Assembly (NCBI GenBank): GCA_049596955.1
Contig: JBMYMD010000006.1
Coordinates: 1-64,000, forward strand
DNA length: 64,000 nucleotides
From: UBA3478 sp049596955
GTDB lineage: Bacteria; Bacteroidota; Bacteroidia; Flavobacteriales; Flavobacteriaceae
Reading direction: 5' to 3'
Shown piece by piece: positions 8,881 through 17,478 of this stretch. Under the pieces are notes generated by a model, which did not search any database, was not told the DNA's origin, and saw only the letters and a program-made list of their open reading frames with translations. Each line of letters starts with the position of its first letter. Positions within the stretch are counted from its first letter, which is position 1. The position numbers were made by a program, and so were the translations under genes.

Positions 8881-8888
8881 AAGCGGTA

Positions 8889-10439
8889 ATGGCTGATATT
8901 AAAACGTATAGAAACCACATTGCAATTAGTGCATTCGCACTTTTATTGTCATTAAGTGCTTGTACAACTAAACAAGAGGCTTCAACCCAATCAGCTCCAA
9001 ATATTGTGCTCTTTTTTATAGATGATATGGGCTGGCAAGACACTTCTGTGCCTTTTTGGAAAGAGACTACAGAATTAAACAGACTTTATCATACACCTAA
9101 TATGGAACGTTTAGCTGCAGAGGGCATGAAGTTTACACAGGCCTACGCCACACCCGTCTGCTCTCCGACTAGAGTGAGTTTATTAACAGGAATGAATGCT
9201 GCTCGACATAGAGTGACCAATTGGACCTTACACAAGGACAAAATTCAACCTATGGAAGTCAATCACCCCTCTCTTGAATTTCCAAATTGGAGGGTCAATG
9301 GAATGAGTGCCATCGCAGGTGATTCGAATGCTGTGCACGCAACACCATTACCACAAGTACTCCAAGATAATGGATATACAACAGTTCATATAGGTAAGGC
9401 TCATTTTGGTGCCATTGGAACACCAGGAGAAAATCCGTTAAATCTTGGTTTTGATATTAATATTGCCGGACATGCCGCTGGGGCTCCAGGAAGTTATTAT
9501 GGTGAAGATGCTTACGGAAACAATCAGCCCAATCGCAGTGTATGGGCCGTACCGGGTCTTGAAGATTATCATGACAGCAATACCAATCTGACTGAAGCTT
9601 TAACCCTTGAGGCTATAAGTACCATTGATTCCATTTCAAATACAAAAGCCCCCTTCTTTTTATACTTATCGCACTACGCCGTTCACACGCCTATTATGAG
9701 TGACGGGCGTTATTTTCAAAAGTATATTGATCAGGGATTGGACAGTATAGAAGCGAGGTACGCTTCAATGGTAGAGGCCATGGATAAAAGTCTAGGGGAT
9801 ATTATGGATTATTTAGCAGAACATAATTTAGAGCAGAATACGGCAATTTTATTTATGTCTGATAACGGAGGGCTCAGCGCCGTCGCACGAGGGGAAACTG
9901 CTCACACGCACAACAGACCACTCTCTAGTGGGAAAGGATCTATTTATGAGGGAGGAATACGAGAACCAATGCTGGTTAAATGGCCGGGTCGAATAAAGCC
10001 CAACACTGTAAACGATAATTATTTAATCATTGAAGACTTCTATCCGAGTATACTTGAAATAGCGGGAATCAATAACCCAAAAACGGTACAAAAAGTCGAT
10101 GGACAGAGCTTTGTTTCGTTATTTGATTCACAAGTCACTTATACCACTAAAGATCGCCCCTTGTACTGGCATTATCCCAATGAGTGGGGGCCTTCTGGAC
10201 CAGGTATTGGAGCCTTCAGTGCCATTCGAAAAGGAGATTTTAAGCTCATCTACTATCACCTAACTGAGACCTATGAACTCTTCAATATACGCGAAGATAT
10301 TGGCGAGAAAAATAACCTCTATGCGCAACATCCTTCAGTAGCCAAAGAACTCGCACAAGATTTGCGAACTTATTTAATCGAAGTGGATGCCCAAATGCCT
10401 ACACATAAATCAACAGGAAAGCGCGTGAGTCTGCCTTAA
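8889..10439 (+). CDS. type I sulfatase (family S1), lipoprotein
   Basis: This is a 516-residue alkaline-phosphatase-fold sulfatase that hydrolyses sulfate esters. The ATG at 8889 is chosen because it gives a lipoprotein signal with lipobox LSAC (Cys25). An upstream TTG at 8844 would overlap the previous gene. The metal-binding N-terminus is NIVLFFIDDMGWQDTS. The formylglycine signature C91-S-P-T-R is followed by VSLLTG. IGKAHFGAIG, HTPIM and MSDNGGLS supply the other metal and sulfate ligands. The Cys-type motif requires oxidation by a formylglycine-generating enzyme; a credible one is at 46027-47067. Its stop overlaps the convergent TIM-barrel gene by 4 nt. Substrate is unassigned; a glycan sulfate is likely from context. 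Confidence 0.92.
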   Translation: MADIKTYRNHIAISAFALLLSLSACTTKQEASTQSAPNIVLFFIDDMGWQDTSVPFWKETTELNRLYHTPNMERLAAEGMKFTQAYATPVCSPTRVSLLTGMNAARHRVTNWTLHKDKIQPMEVNHPSLEFPNWRVNGMSAIAGDSNAVHATPLPQVLQDNGYTTVHIGKAHFGAIGTPGENPLNLGFDINIAGHAAGAPGSYYGEDAYGNNQPNRSVWAVPGLEDYHDSNTNLTEALTLEAISTIDSISNTKAPFFLYLSHYAVHTPIMSDGRYFQKYIDQGLDSIEARYASMVEAMDKSLGDIMDYLAEHNLEQNTAILFMSDNGGLSAVARGETAHTHNRPLSSGKGSIYEGGIREPMLVKWPGRIKPNTVNDNYLIIEDFYPSILEIAGINNPKTVQKVDGQSFVSLFDSQVTYTTKDRPLYWHYPNEWGPSGPGIGAFSAIRKGDFKLIYYHLTETYELFNIREDIGEKNNLYAQHPSVAKELAQDLRTYLIEVDAQMPTHKSTGKRVSLP

Positions 10440-11344
10440 ATAAAATCATCGGCCATTTGATAGGCTTTAATCACTTTTAATTCGCCTTCTTTACCTGTTA
10501 CAGAATTCCCGTGCTCCATACCTAGAATACCTTCAAATCCTCTGTTATAGATGTATTTGAATACATTTTTATAGTTGATTTCTCCTGAATAAGGCTCTTT
10601 GCGGCCTGGATTGTCTCCAATTTGAAAATAAGCGATTTCGTCCCAACAATCTTCTATGTTGGGTATGAGGTTACCTTCTTGAATTTGTTGGTGATAGACG
10701 TCAAACAAAATTTTACAAGAAGCTGATCCTACAGCCTTGCATATGCTGTTCGCTTGTGGACTTTCACTTAAGAATAAGCCGGGGTGATTTCTAAAATTAA
10801 GGGGTTCTAAGACCATTACTAAATTGTGTGGTTCTAATATTTCACAGGCCTTTTTGAGGGTGTCTATTACATTTACAGTTTGATACTCGATATTTTTTCT
10901 AAAATCTTTTAGGCCAGGAACTACAGTCATCCATTTTGCATTTACGCGTTTGGCAACCTCTATACTGGCTTTAATTTCCGATAAAAAGGCAGCGCGTTCA
11001 TCTTTATCTCCTGAGGCTAAATTTGGTCTGTTCCAGGCAATATTATGAGCGACAAAAACTCCCATTTTAATGTCGCGATCACGCATGGTTTTGGCTATTT
11101 TTTCTTGAAGAGCTACAGGACGATTTCTCATCTCATTATCTTCAAATGACTTAAAGCCTTGATCGGCCATAAAATGCAATTGATCAATAGGGTCGTCTCC
11201 TGCATGCGCCTTGAACATCCCTAGATGAGGAGCATAATTTAAATTGAACTGATATGGAGTATTTAATGGAGTGTAATTCGCCCTAGCGCTCATCATTCCC
11301 AAAGTTGATAAACCTGCAAGCGTGTTGAATTTTCTTCTGTTCAT
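10436..11344 (-). CDS. exported hydroxypyruvate-isomerase-like TIM-barrel protein
   Basis: This 302-residue xylose-isomerase-like TIM barrel starts with a twin-arginine-type leader (MNRRKFNTLAGLSTLGMMSA), so it is probably exported folded. Barrel-strand motifs such as MGVFVAHN, WMTVVPG, MVLEPLNFR, ILFDVYHQQ, YFQIGDNPGRKEP and GILGMEHG resemble hydroxypyruvate isomerase (Hyi), including metal-ligand Glu, Asp, His and terminal Glu positions. A Tat-exported enzyme cannot be acting on cytoplasmic hydroxypyruvate, so an isomerase, epimerase or lyase acting on periplasmic sugars is more likely. It is last of three minus-strand genes, 5 nt after the Gfo/Idh/MocA oxidoreductase, and overlaps the convergent sulfatase by 4 nt. 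Confidence 0.8.
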   Translation of the reverse strand: MNRRKFNTLAGLSTLGMMSARANYTPLNTPYQFNLNYAPHLGMFKAHAGDDPIDQLHFMADQGFKSFEDNEMRNRPVALQEKIAKTMRDRDIKMGVFVAHNIAWNRPNLASGDKDERAAFLSEIKASIEVAKRVNAKWMTVVPGLKDFRKNIEYQTVNVIDTLKKACEILEPHNLVMVLEPLNFRNHPGLFLSESPQANSICKAVGSASCKILFDVYHQQIQEGNLIPNIEDCWDEIAYFQIGDNPGRKEPYSGEINYKNVFKYIYNRGFEGILGMEHGNSVTGKEGELKVIKAYQMADDFI

Positions 11345-11349
11345 AGGAT

Positions 11350-12669
11350 TTAAAATTTAGTTACTCCAGGTGTTGGAATTGTGTAGTGTCCGTTCTCATC
11401 CGGAAGGCTTGGTGGAGTGGTATTCCAATCTACCTGGGCTGGCATCAAATGATGATCCGAATTTAAGGCCTCATCCCAGCTGATTGTTTTTCCTGAATAG
11501 GTAGCCATACGTCCCATAATAGCCGTTAGGGTACTTTTTGCACCATTTTCGGCATCACTGATGACCCCATTATTTCGGATGGATTTAAATAATTCGTCAT
11601 GCTCTACTTGATATGGATTGGCTTCTTGACCCCATTTATACGGGTATTTGTAAAGCTCTTTTCCATCGAGATCCTTGAGTAGTCCGCTGCCTAATTCAAC
11701 GCTTCCTGCCGTTCCTTGAAATACTTCATCTACTCTTGAGTCACAACCTTTTTGGTGTCTACACTGAGATGAAATCACAGCCCCGTTAGCATAATTGAAT
11801 TGAACATAGTGATGGTCGAAGATTTCGCCGTACTCTATTCCTGTGCGGGTTTGACGACCTCCCATTCCTTGTGCACTTGTCGGATAGGCACCTATAAACC
11901 AATTGGCCACATCGATATTGTGAATATGTTGCTCTAATATGTGGTCTCCACAAATCCAATTGAAATAATACCAGTTGCGCATTTGATATTCTAATTCACT
12001 CTGACCAGCTTCACGTTGTTTTACCCAAACGCCTCCATCGTTCCAATAGACTTGTCCAGAGGTAATTTTTCCTATGTCTCCTTGAGCTACGCGATTGTAC
12101 AGTGTGGTGTATTTCTTTTGGTAATGACGCTGCAGGCCAACTACAACATTTAATCGTTTTTCTTTGGCAATTCGGGCCATATCTAAAACCTTGCGAATAC
12201 CCACAGGATCGGTAGCCACAGGTTTTTCCATAAAGACGTGTTTGTCATTGTTAATGGCATATTCAAAGTGATAAGGTCTAAATCCTGGAGGTGTTGTAAG
12301 GATAACCACATCGGCTTCATCAATAGCTTTTTTATAAGCATCAAAGCCCACAAATTTATTTTTGTCTTTTACCTTGATTTTTTTCTTGCCGTCAAAGTGG
12401 TCGGTTATGGCTTTGAGACTTGAATCGAGGCGATCTTGAAATACATCTGCCATAGCTACAAGTTCGACCTGATCGTCTGCGGTCAGAGCTTGAACAGCCG
12501 CTCCTGAGCCTCTGCCGCCGCAACCGACTAAAGCTAGTTTGAGTTTTTTGTTGTCTAAGACATTGGCGAAAGATTTCACGGGAACTGCAGCTGATAAGAT
12601 TCCGGTAGTAGCCAGAGTGGTCTGCTTGATAAAAGTTCTTCTATCGTTTTGGAGAATTGATTTTTTCAT
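11350..12669 (-). CDS. Tat-exported Gfo/Idh/MocA-family oxidoreductase
   Basis: This 439-residue NAD(P)-dependent oxidoreductase oxidises or reduces sugar hydroxyls. A twin-arginine leader (NDRRTFIKQTTLATTG) is followed by the Rossmann motif LALVGCGGRGSGAA at about residue 45. The family's EKP motif appears as FMEKPVATDP, and the C-terminal beta-sheet domain carries HILEQHIHNIDVANW with the conserved histidines. Length and leader match the Bacteroidota periplasmic Gfo/Idh/MocA group, which carries a tightly bound cofactor. Members of this group have been tied to 3-keto-glycoside routes and, in related GH109 enzymes, to NAD-dependent glycoside hydrolysis. It lies between an FGE-fold protein (6 nt upstream) and a TIM-barrel protein (5 nt downstream), suggesting one transcript. 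Substrate is unknown. Confidence 0.87.
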   Translation of the reverse strand: MKKSILQNDRRTFIKQTTLATTGILSAAVPVKSFANVLDNKKLKLALVGCGGRGSGAAVQALTADDQVELVAMADVFQDRLDSSLKAITDHFDGKKKIKVKDKNKFVGFDAYKKAIDEADVVILTTPPGFRPYHFEYAINNDKHVFMEKPVATDPVGIRKVLDMARIAKEKRLNVVVGLQRHYQKKYTTLYNRVAQGDIGKITSGQVYWNDGGVWVKQREAGQSELEYQMRNWYYFNWICGDHILEQHIHNIDVANWFIGAYPTSAQGMGGRQTRTGIEYGEIFDHHYVQFNYANGAVISSQCRHQKGCDSRVDEVFQGTAGSVELGSGLLKDLDGKELYKYPYKWGQEANPYQVEHDELFKSIRNNGVISDAENGAKSTLTAIMGRMATYSGKTISWDEALNSDHHLMPAQVDWNTTPPSLPDENGHYTIPTPGVTKF

Positions 12670-12675
12670 AAGTTA

Positions 12676-13635
12676 TTATTTAGTCGTCCAGTATAGTTCT
12701 TGTTCTTTTTTAGAAGGGGTTTGATAAGGTCTCACAATGCGAAATCCAACGAAGGGTGCATCCGTATGCCACCATTCACTTTTAGGTATTTGAGGGTCTC
12801 TCATTTTCCATTGCGGATCAGAGCCTCTCCTCGCTGCCGCTCTCAGTTTTTCAGCGCTGTCTATCCACGATCCACCGCGAACAGATTTTGGATAGGTCTT
12901 AAGTGGTTTATTCCACTTTGTTTTAGATAATTTTTTGTAGGCTTCAACATCATATTGATCTAAAGTCCACTCTGCAACATTACCGTGCATGTCGAACAAG
13001 CCCCATGCATTGGGCTTTTTTTGTCCTACTTTGTGATACTTGCCATTGCTGTTAGCTTCAAACCAGGCATACAATTCTAAATCTGTAGCATAATTTCCAT
13101 GGCTGTATGCTGTTTGGGATCCAGCACGGCAGGCGTATTCCCATTCTGCCTCAGTGGGTAGGCGGTAAAAGTTACCTGTAAGCGCAGAGAGCCATTTACA
13201 AAATTGCACTGCTGCTTTTTGGGTCATACCAATGGCCGGATAATCATCAGTTCCCATTCCAAAACTCATATCGACATAAGGAGTAGTTGCCCCGCTTATA
13301 GCATCAATATCTAAATCGACTAAGTCTTGGTCTTTTTTTTGGATCGCGCGCCCATCTACATCGCGGTCTACGAAATGCTGGTATAAATTCCAGGTAGTCT
13401 CTGTACTAGCCATCCAAAAGGATGCTACTTCAATAATAGCTTGAGGAGATTCATCTTGCTGATGCCCTTTTTCAGATGATGGGCTGCCAATTTTAAAATC
13501 ACCACCTTCTAAAAAAACCATTTCTAGGGCCTGAGTTGTGCCAGGTAATTCCAGCCGGTACGATTCCTTCTGAGCGAAGACCAGGTGAAATCCGAGAAAT
13601 AAAAATCCCGTAATAAGTAATTTAAGAGGGCGCAT
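12676..13635 (-). CDS. SUMF1/FGE-fold protein lacking catalytic cysteines, secreted
   Basis: This 319-residue protein of the formylglycine-generating-enzyme-sulfatase fold has a signal peptide (PLKLLITGFLFLGFHLVFAQ). Fold motifs are well kept: MVFLEGGDFKIGSP, RLPTEAEWEYACRAG, MHGNVAEWTLDQYD and SVRGGSWIDSAEKLRAAARRG, ending GFRIV. In true FGE the segment after GGS holds two cysteines six positions apart. Here it reads GGSWIDSAEKLRAAARRGSD with none, so sulfatase maturation is not expected. Such cysteine-free members may bind sugars or be structural. It starts a three-gene minus-strand unit, and its leader contains AACTAACTAATA at 13652-13641. Annotation pipelines may mislabel it as FGE. Confidence 0.85.
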   Translation of the reverse strand: MRPLKLLITGFLFLGFHLVFAQKESYRLELPGTTQALEMVFLEGGDFKIGSPSSEKGHQQDESPQAIIEVASFWMASTETTWNLYQHFVDRDVDGRAIQKKDQDLVDLDIDAISGATTPYVDMSFGMGTDDYPAIGMTQKAAVQFCKWLSALTGNFYRLPTEAEWEYACRAGSQTAYSHGNYATDLELYAWFEANSNGKYHKVGQKKPNAWGLFDMHGNVAEWTLDQYDVEAYKKLSKTKWNKPLKTYPKSVRGGSWIDSAEKLRAAARRGSDPQWKMRDPQIPKSEWWHTDAPFVGFRIVRPYQTPSKKEQELYWTTK

Positions 13636-13891
13636 CAGTGTATTAGTTAGTTATCTCTTCAATTTACAGAAATAAACCAAAACACGAAACCTTCAGCAAT
13701 AGTTTTGTTGAAGCTTTTGGTACGACTCCTACCATTGAGATATTAGACGTCATTTAATCTAAATACGCTGTTTTATATTTAGGTATCCAAAAGGCTAGAC
13801 CCTATATAAGCTTAGACTATAATTTCGAATACAATTTTGTGATTTGTGATGAACTGTCAAAATAAAGATAAAACAATGTTTAATTAATTAC

Positions 13892-13899
13892 TATATTTG
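13892..13899 (+). promoter_or_regulatory. TAnnTTTG -7 box upstream of GLPGLI gene
   Basis: TATATTTG matches the Bacteroidota -7 consensus TAnnTTTG exactly, 21 nt before the ATG at 13921. No clear -33 TTG is seen at the usual distance. Its position shows that the longer open frame from TTG 13897 is not the real start. Confidence 0.55.
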
Positions 13900-13920
13900 T
13901 TAAACAAAAAAAATACTGCT

Positions 13921-14730
13921 ATGTGGATTCGTGCATTATTCCTGATGACCGCATTGGGATTCTCTTTATTTAGTTCAAGTGAAAATTCAACCTCTGTAGA
14001 AGTTCAAGGTAAGGCTTACTATTTCTCGAAGTCAAAACTCGATTTGGGGAACTGGGCAGCTCGAATGAGTGAGGCTCAAAAAAAACAAATGCAAGCCCGA
14101 CTCAAAAACAGATTAGAGAAAACCTATATTTTGAGTTTTAACAGCAACGAATCCATTTTTGAAGAAGAAGAACGCGTAGATGCTATATCTGGAGCGACTG
14201 ATTCTTGGGGAAGTAATTTTGCCAGAGGTAAACAGTACAAAAACGTCGAATCCAATCAATTGGTACAGACCCAAGAATTCTATGGAAAGCGCTTTTTGGT
14301 GAAAGACAAATTACAAGAAATCGATTGGAAAATGGGTACTGAGGCGAAACAAATAGGCGAGTATATGTGTTTTAAGGCGACTGCTATGGTGCCGGCATCA
14401 GAACTTGCTTGGTATGATTTTTCCTGGGGTGATTTGAACCGAAGCGAAGAGGGTGATGAGGCAATGACTGAAGTTGAGGCCTGGTATACCCTTCAGATTC
14501 CAATCAAACAGGGGCCAGCTGAATATTGGGGGCTTCCAGGTTTAATACTTGAAGTCAGTGCAGGAAATACCGTAATGCTTTGTTCTCAGATCGTATTGAA
14601 CCCCAAAGAGATCGTTGAAATAGAAGCTCCATCCAAAGGAAAAGAAATTAATAAAATCGATTACAGAAAGACCATTCAAATGAAAATGATTGAAATGCGT
14701 GACAATCGAGGTAGACGTATGAACGACTAA
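13921..14730 (+). CDS. GLPGLI family protein
   Basis: This 269-residue secreted protein of the Bacteroidota-specific GLPGLI family has the diagnostic motif G204-L-P-G-L-I209 in YWGLPGLILEVSAG, preceded by WYTLQIPIKQGPAEY. The N-terminus from ATG 13921 is a signal peptide (MWIRALFLMTALGFSLFSS). A TTG at 13897 in the same frame overlaps the -7 promoter box and is rejected. Family function is unknown, but these genes are usually next to a CarboxypepD-regulatory/TonB-receptor-like barrel gene, as here (9 nt downstream). The pair is likely an outer-envelope unit, possibly with peptide or metal handling roles. The acidic/basic C-terminus (RDNRGRRMND) ends as in other members. Confidence 0.93.
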   Translation: MWIRALFLMTALGFSLFSSSENSTSVEVQGKAYYFSKSKLDLGNWAARMSEAQKKQMQARLKNRLEKTYILSFNSNESIFEEEERVDAISGATDSWGSNFARGKQYKNVESNQLVQTQEFYGKRFLVKDKLQEIDWKMGTEAKQIGEYMCFKATAMVPASELAWYDFSWGDLNRSEEGDEAMTEVEAWYTLQIPIKQGPAEYWGLPGLILEVSAGNTVMLCSQIVLNPKEIVEIEAPSKGKEINKIDYRKTIQMKMIEMRDNRGRRMND

Positions 14731-14739
14731 TCGTTTCGA

Positions 14740-17469
14740 ATGAGAAATACGCTTAATCATTTTATACTGCTGTTTGCCGCTTTTAGTTTTACTGCGTCAT
14801 TGCAGGCGCAATTGAAGTTTCAAGGTCGTGTGCTAGACAGCCTACAAACCCCACTTGAATCGGCGAGTTTAGTGGCTATTGATAAACAGAGCAATAGTCT
14901 TGAGACCTTCGCTATAACCAATGCCCAAGGAACTTTTGAATTAAAACTTAAAAACAATAGAACCTATAAAATACAAGTCAGCTATATCGGTTTAGAAACA
15001 GCCGAAGAAGAGCTCAGTACCACAGATCAAGACATACAAAAGGATTATACGCTTTACCCTGCTTTTGCTCTTGACGAAGTTGAACTCGTTGTAAAAATGC
15101 CTGTTGCCGTACGAGGCGATACTCTTGTGTATGATGCAGATTCTTTTCAAAACGGTTCTGAACGCAAGCTTGAAGATATCGTCGAAAAACTGCCCGGAGT
15201 TGAGATCAATGAAGATGGTCAAATCGAAGTCGAAGGAAAGGTAGTCAATAAACTCATGGTAAACGGTAAAGATTTCTTTGACGGAGATACGAAAGTGGCC
15301 ACAAAGAACATCCCTTCTAGTGCAGTAGATAAAATTCAAATTTTACGAAATTACGCTGAAGTAGGGCAGTTGAGCAGTGTTAGAAACAACCAAGACAATG
15401 TAGCCATTAATGTCAAGCTCAAAGAGGGTAAAGAAAGTTTTTGGTTTGGAGATATCACAGGAGGTGGAGGTTCAGCTCCAACAGAGTCGCTGTATATCGG
15501 CCAACCCAAGCTTTTTTACTACAATCCAAAATACAGTCTAAATTTCATTGGAGATTTGAATAATATTGGAGAAGTCGCTTTAACCCGAAGAGACATTCGA
15601 GGTTTTGGCGGTGGATTTAGACGCCCGAGTCAACGTAGTGGAACCAACATCAACTTAGGAGATAACAGTCTTAATTTCTTAACCAATCAATCTAATGCGC
15701 AGCGCATAGAAAATAAATTAGCATCGGCTAATTTTAGTTATGCACCCTCTAAAAACCTTGACCTCAGTGGATTTTTGATTTACAATTACAGTCAGATCAA
15801 CTCTCAAGAAATTAGTTTCGTACGCTATACGAATGCAGAGCTCAATATCCCTGATGAAACCACTAATCAATTGGGTAATGAACGATCAAAACAAGGACTT
15901 TTAAAATTGAGCGCATCCTACAAGCCTAATTTTAATCATCAAATTGATTATGATGTCTTGGCAAGAAACTCAAATGATAGCCAGCAGCAATTAGTGAATT
16001 CATCAGTTATAGGCAGTACTGACCAATTAGAAGAAGCAACGCCCTATAGTATCAATCAAAATTTGAATTATTATTTTACCTTAGATGAGAACAATATCTT
16101 TGCCTTAGAAGCACAACATTTGTTGCAAGACGAGGATCCTTTTTACAATGCGGTTCTTGAAAATAATCCAGATGATTTAGAAGATGCATATGATTCTACT
16201 GCAGCTGCATTAGGACTGTCAAACGCCTCCTTGTTTTACGATATTGGTCAAAGCCGAAGAGTGAAATCGAATCAATTAGATGCCAAATTAGACTATTACC
16301 ATATTTTAAGCCCAAGAAGTAATTTAAATTTTACCTTGGGAACCATCGTCAGTAGACAAAATTTCAACTCCTCACTGTTTGAAATTCTCAATGGAGGATT
16401 GACCGAGCTGCTGACTCCAAATTTCAATGATGGTCTATCTAGTAATGATGTAGACTACAACTTTAGCGATTTGTATTTGGCCCTCCACTGGAGATTTAGG
16501 ACGGGTAAATTCACCTTTACCCCAGGTATATCTGTTCATTCGTACAGTAATTCAAATACGCAGCTCGGTGTTGAAAACACTCAAAAGTTTACCAAACTAT
16601 TACCTGATTTCGAAACCCGAATTCAATTCAAAAAAGGGGAGTCTTTGACTTTAAACTACAATCTGCGCGCTCAATTTACAGATGTCACTCGAATTGCTCG
16701 AGCGGTGGTGTTAAACTCCTACAATGCCATTCAGTTTGGTGCTCCAGAATTACAAAACGCTTTATCGCATAATATGAGTTTGCTCTACAGCAGTTTCAAC
16801 TTATTTAATTATACCAATGTATTTGCAAGAGCAGCTTATTCGAATAATACAGATCAAATTCGTGGGCTGACCTCTTTTGACAATGTCATTCGAACTTCTA
16901 CATTTTTCAATTCAAACTTTGCTGATGAAAACTTCAATCTCTTTGGGAGGATTCAAAAAACATTCGGTAAGGTGCGAACCAGCTTAAATGCGAGCTGGAA
17001 TTACAGTAAAATCAATCAATTCATACAAGATCGTCAATCGCTCAATAAAGGATTTACACAAACCTATACTCCAGGAATTCGAACGAATTTTAAGGTTGCC
17101 CCGAATATCAGTTTACGCTATCGTTATAGTCTAATTGAAAACGATCAGGGAAGTCGTAAAACTACCTTTGTTCGAACAGCACCTTCAGTAAATTTTGATG
17201 CATACATCAAAAAGAAAATCACACTTCGTTCAGATTACAGTTATACCACGCAAAAAAGTGAAGGTAATACCCAGTCTTTTCAGAATTGGAATGCCTCTAT
17301 GTCTTACCGAAAAGATAGAGATGCAAAATGGGAATACGAAGTACGTGCTTCGAACATACTCAATATAGATGCACAAGTACGAAATAGCGCCAACAACCTT
17401 TCGGTACTTTCTTCTGAGACCTTTATTCAGCCCAGATTTATCACTGTTCGATTGATTTATTCGCTTTAA
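14740..17469 (+). CDS. TonB-dependent-receptor-like outer-membrane protein with CarboxypepD regulatory domain
   Basis: This is a 909-residue outer-membrane beta-barrel protein. After the signal peptide (residues 1-24, ending LQAQ) comes an immunoglobulin-like carboxypeptidase regulatory domain (about 27-110: GRVLDSLQTPLESASLVAID, then GTFELKL). A plug-like region follows (about 115-225: RGDTLVYDADSFQNGSERKLEDIVEKLPG split across two motifs, and VNGKDFFDGD). The C-terminal barrel (about 230-909) is rich in alternating N/S/Y/F strands. Unlike SusC there is no SusD partner. This outer-membrane beta-barrel family typically accompanies GLPGLI proteins and lacks a proven ligand. It is 9 nt after the GLPGLI stop and is surely cotranscribed. 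It ends 9 nt before the convergent SIS gene. Confidence 0.9.
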   Translation: MRNTLNHFILLFAAFSFTASLQAQLKFQGRVLDSLQTPLESASLVAIDKQSNSLETFAITNAQGTFELKLKNNRTYKIQVSYIGLETAEEELSTTDQDIQKDYTLYPAFALDEVELVVKMPVAVRGDTLVYDADSFQNGSERKLEDIVEKLPGVEINEDGQIEVEGKVVNKLMVNGKDFFDGDTKVATKNIPSSAVDKIQILRNYAEVGQLSSVRNNQDNVAINVKLKEGKESFWFGDITGGGGSAPTESLYIGQPKLFYYNPKYSLNFIGDLNNIGEVALTRRDIRGFGGGFRRPSQRSGTNINLGDNSLNFLTNQSNAQRIENKLASANFSYAPSKNLDLSGFLIYNYSQINSQEISFVRYTNAELNIPDETTNQLGNERSKQGLLKLSASYKPNFNHQIDYDVLARNSNDSQQQLVNSSVIGSTDQLEEATPYSINQNLNYYFTLDENNIFALEAQHLLQDEDPFYNAVLENNPDDLEDAYDSTAAALGLSNASLFYDIGQSRRVKSNQLDAKLDYYHILSPRSNLNFTLGTIVSRQNFNSSLFEILNGGLTELLTPNFNDGLSSNDVDYNFSDLYLALHWRFRTGKFTFTPGISVHSYSNSNTQLGVENTQKFTKLLPDFETRIQFKKGESLTLNYNLRAQFTDVTRIARAVVLNSYNAIQFGAPELQNALSHNMSLLYSSFNLFNYTNVFARAAYSNNTDQIRGLTSFDNVIRTSTFFNSNFADENFNLFGRIQKTFGKVRTSLNASWNYSKINQFIQDRQSLNKGFTQTYTPGIRTNFKVAPNISLRYRYSLIENDQGSRKTTFVRTAPSVNFDAYIKKKITLRSDYSYTTQKSEGNTQSFQNWNASMSYRKDRDAKWEYEVRASNILNIDAQVRNSANNLSVLSSETFIQPRFITVRLIYSL

Positions 17470-17478
17470 ACCATCTCG

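Noticed and set aside
8844..8888. Longer sulfatase start at TTG 8844
   Set aside because: It overlaps the previous gene and precedes a perfect lipoprotein signal that starts at ATG 8889.
12676..13635. Calling this protein a functional formylglycine-generating enzyme
   Set aside because: The active-site segment lacks both cysteines needed for copper binding and catalysis.
14740..17469. Calling this barrel a SusC protein
   Set aside because: There is no SusD partner, and the architecture and neighbour match the GLPGLI-associated barrel group instead.
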